In this document: piece after piece, positions 62,639 through 64,000 of the stretch
Layout of the letters: each line of letters opens with the position of its first letter
Numbering within the stretch: position 1 is the first letter of the stretch
Assembly: GCF_013623905.1 (NCBI RefSeq)
Contig: NZ_JABKDD010000001.1
Span: 868,001 to 932,000 of the forward strand
DNA: 64,000 bases
Origin: Brevibacterium sediminis
GTDB taxonomy: Bacteria > Actinomycetota > Actinomycetes > Actinomycetales > Brevibacteriaceae
Direction of reading: 5' to 3'
The notes under the pieces: generated by a model
Database searches by the model: none
What the model was told of the DNA's origin: nothing
What the model saw: only the letters and a program-made list of their open reading frames with translations
Translations under genes and position numbers: made by a program

Positions 62639-63685
62639 TCAGCCGCGGCTGCCGAGGATCTCGGCCGAGACGCGGTGGACGAGGTCGACGACGCGTCCGG
62701 GCACTTCGGGGTCGGTGTCGGGCAGGACGCCGTGGCCGAGGTTGAAGACGAATCCGCGGTCGAGTTCGAGTCCCTTGCGCACGATCGCCTCGACGCGGGC
62801 GGACAGCGCTTCCCACGGAGCGAAGAGCAGGGCCGGGTCCAGGTTGCCCTGGAGTGCCTGACCGGGATTGACGCGAGTGGCGGCATCAGCCAGGTCGACG
62901 CGGAAGTCGACGCCGACGGTCGTCGATCCGGCCTGTGCCATGGAGCCGAGCAGCTCACCGGTCTGCACGCCGAAATGGATGCTGGGCACATCGTGTCCGG
63001 ACAGTGCGTCGAAGACTGCGGTGGAGTGTTCGAGGACGTGGTTCTCGTAGTCCTCCCGAGCGAGGTAGCCGGCCCAGGAGTCGAAGAGCTGGAAGGCCTT
63101 GGCGCCGGCGTTCAGCTGCACGTCGATGAATGTCGCCGATATCGTCGCGAGTTTGCTCAGCAGGGCCGAGAACGCCTCTGGGTCGGAGACCATGAGTGAC
63201 TTCGTCTTCTCGTGGTTCTTGCTCGGACCGCCTTCGATGAGGTAGCTGGCCAGGGTGAACGGGGCACCGGCGAAACCGATGAGCGGGGTGGCTTCGCCGA
63301 GTTCGGCGGTCACCCGCTGGATCGATTCCGTGATGTCCGGGATATCGGCGGCGTCGAGATCGGGCAGGGCGTCGATATCGGCGCGGGAACGCACCGGGGA
63401 GGCGATGACCGGGCCGACGCCGGGAACGATCTCTACATCGACTCCGGCGGCCTGGAGCGGGACGACGATATCGGAGAAGAAGATGGCTGCGTCGACGCCG
63501 TAGCGGCGGACCGGCTGGAGGGTGATCTCGGAGACCATCTCGGGGTCGCGGCAGGCATCGAGCATCTGAGTGCCTTCGCGCAGCTTGCGGTATTCAGGCA
63601 GGGAGCGGCCGGCCTGCCGCATGAACCAGACGGGAGTGTGTGAAACCGGCTCCGAACGCAGGGCAGCCAACAGGGGTGATGTCAT
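62639..63685 (-). CDS. hemE: Uroporphyrinogen decarboxylase
   Basis: HemE converts uroporphyrinogen III to coproporphyrinogen III, the substrate for CgoX encoded next. The 348 residues include the signature PVWFMRQAGRSLPEYR at the N-terminus, the catalytic Asp in FFSDIVVPL, GFAGAPFTLASYLIEGG, FDSWAG, and NLGHGV near the end. GGGAAG precedes the ATG at 63685. It is the first gene of the haem operon and diverges from the DUF3000 gene, an arrangement also found in other actinobacteria. Confidence 0.97.
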   Translation of the reverse strand: MTSPLLAALRSEPVSHTPVWFMRQAGRSLPEYRKLREGTQMLDACRDPEMVSEITLQPVRRYGVDAAIFFSDIVVPLQAAGVDVEIVPGVGPVIASPVRSRADIDALPDLDAADIPDITESIQRVTAELGEATPLIGFAGAPFTLASYLIEGGPSKNHEKTKSLMVSDPEAFSALLSKLATISATFIDVQLNAGAKAFQLFDSWAGYLAREDYENHVLEHSTAVFDALSGHDVPSIHFGVQTGELLGSMAQAGSTTVGVDFRVDLADAATRVNPGQALQGNLDPALLFAPWEALSARVEAIVRKGLELDRGFVFNLGHGVLPDTDPEVPGRVVDLVHRVSAEILGSRG

Positions 63686-63735
63686 GGGGCTATCTTCCCA
63701 TTCTTCGATCGCTCATGCCCACTCGCCGGCGGTTT

Positions 63736-63752
63736 CAAGACGGGCCGTCTTG
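63736..63752. promoter_or_regulatory. Dyad CAAGACGG-N1-CCGTCTTG upstream of hemE
   Basis: This is a perfect 8-bp inverted repeat with a one-base centre in the hemE/DUF3000 gap, 50 bases upstream of hemE. It is a candidate operator for haem regulation. Another CCGTCT half site follows at 63754. Confidence 0.4.
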
Positions 63753-63840
63753 CCGTCTCAGCATTCGGCCGAGGACACGGTCCGACGGATTGTCCGCGGC
63801 CGCCTCGGCGTGGATGATTCCTCTGTCCCCGCGGCTGCTC

Positions 63841-63846
63841 TATCGT
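63841..63846 (+). promoter_or_regulatory. -10-like TATCGT, 7 bases before the DUF3000 start
   Basis: TATCGT lies seven bases before the GTG at 63854, again the leaderless geometry; no ribosome binding site is seen. Confidence 0.35.
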
Positions 63847-63853
63847 GGCAACT

Positions 63854-64000
63854 GTGGTCAACACCTCACCTCTCAATCGCATTCCGGCGGAGTTCTCCGC
63901 CGTGACGTCGGTGCTGCGTCAGGCGCGCAGCACGAACAACGTGTCGATTTCCGAGATTCCGGCCCCGGCCAAGCTGGCCCCGTACTCCTATGCTCTCGGC
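63854..64000 (+). CDS. DUF3000 family protein, N-terminal part
   Basis: The first 49 residues (VVNTSPLNRIPAEFSAVTSV, then IPAPAKLAPYSYALG) resemble the actinobacterial DUF3000 family, whose members show an EIPAPxxLAPYxYA motif and often face hemE. The gene is cut by the right edge. The GTG at 63854 is likely leaderless. Function of the family is unknown. Confidence 0.75.
   Translation, partial: MVNTSPLNRIPAEFSAVTSVLRQARSTNNVSISEIPAPAKLAPYSYALG

Noticed and set aside
1..64000. tRNA genes, insertion sequences, prophage or integrase sites
   Set aside because: I looked for cloverleaf-like stretches, transposase and integrase motifs and long terminal inverted repeats by eye and found none; a tRNAscan and IS search would be needed to exclude short ones.

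Overview
The window is chromosomal DNA of a high-GC actinobacterium, most like a Brevibacterium-type member of the Micrococcales. The evidence is GC-rich codon use, a 971-residue LeuS, a long GapB-type GAPDH, the hemE-cgoX-hemQ (coproporphyrin) haem cluster facing a DUF3000 gene, a PGRP amidase with LGFP-like repeats, and the orders lepA-hemW and comEA-comEC-holA. The genus is an inference. I count about 48 genes at normal density, with no rRNA, tRNA, insertion sequence, phage or CRISPR array.

Layout. 1-4.3 kb: hemW (cut by the edge) and lepA on the minus strand, then an EEP-family hydrolase, a lone PemK/MazF-like protein and rpsT on the plus strand. 4.3-11 kb: ugd-degV and comEA-comEC-holA on the minus strand. 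11-22.5 kb: a small membrane protein, nadE, leuS, fadD, a Xi-class glutathione transferase, a DedA protein, a YihY/BrkB protein and gapB. 22.7-26.7 kb: a four-gene overlapping minus-strand operon, tetR-MFS exporter-D-2-hydroxyacid dehydrogenase-membrane protein. 26.8-33.1 kb: the tight operon dus-dgt-dnaG (reading right to left) and an ABC-F ATPase. 33.3-39.1 kb: a metabolic segment with an XRE-cupin regulator divergent from a lactate-permease-like transporter, an ectoine-hydrolase-like (EutD/DoeA) gene, and an Lrp/AsnC regulator overlapping a class III aminotransferase. 39.2-47.7 kb: YibE/F, glyS, a DEAD-box helicase, uppS, recO and leuA. 47.9-58.3 kb: envelope-related genes (a collagen-like anchored protein, an L,D-transpeptidase lipoprotein, the PGRP amidase, DUF817, penicillin acylase, an alpha/beta hydrolase). 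58.4-64 kb: msrB, GNAT, an OhrR-type MarR regulator, a small basic protein, then hemE-cgoX-hemQ and the start of a DUF3000 gene.

The most unusual signal is a dispersed 56-bp near-perfect palindrome present four times (near 4.35, 33.30, 39.12 and 40.61 kb). Each copy is flanked by C4/G4 boxes, lies 0-10 bases from a stop codon, and carries a paired substitution at the hairpin tip. A second signal is the motif CGCCGAGG, which recurs in at least eight intergenic gaps. Other notable points are a frameshift separating the amidase from its signal peptide, a 24-bp tandem repeat upstream of the ectoine-hydrolase-like gene, dyad operators in front of the TetR, XRE-cupin and OhrR-type regulators, and several genes that look leaderless, with a -10 box 6-7 bases before the start codon.
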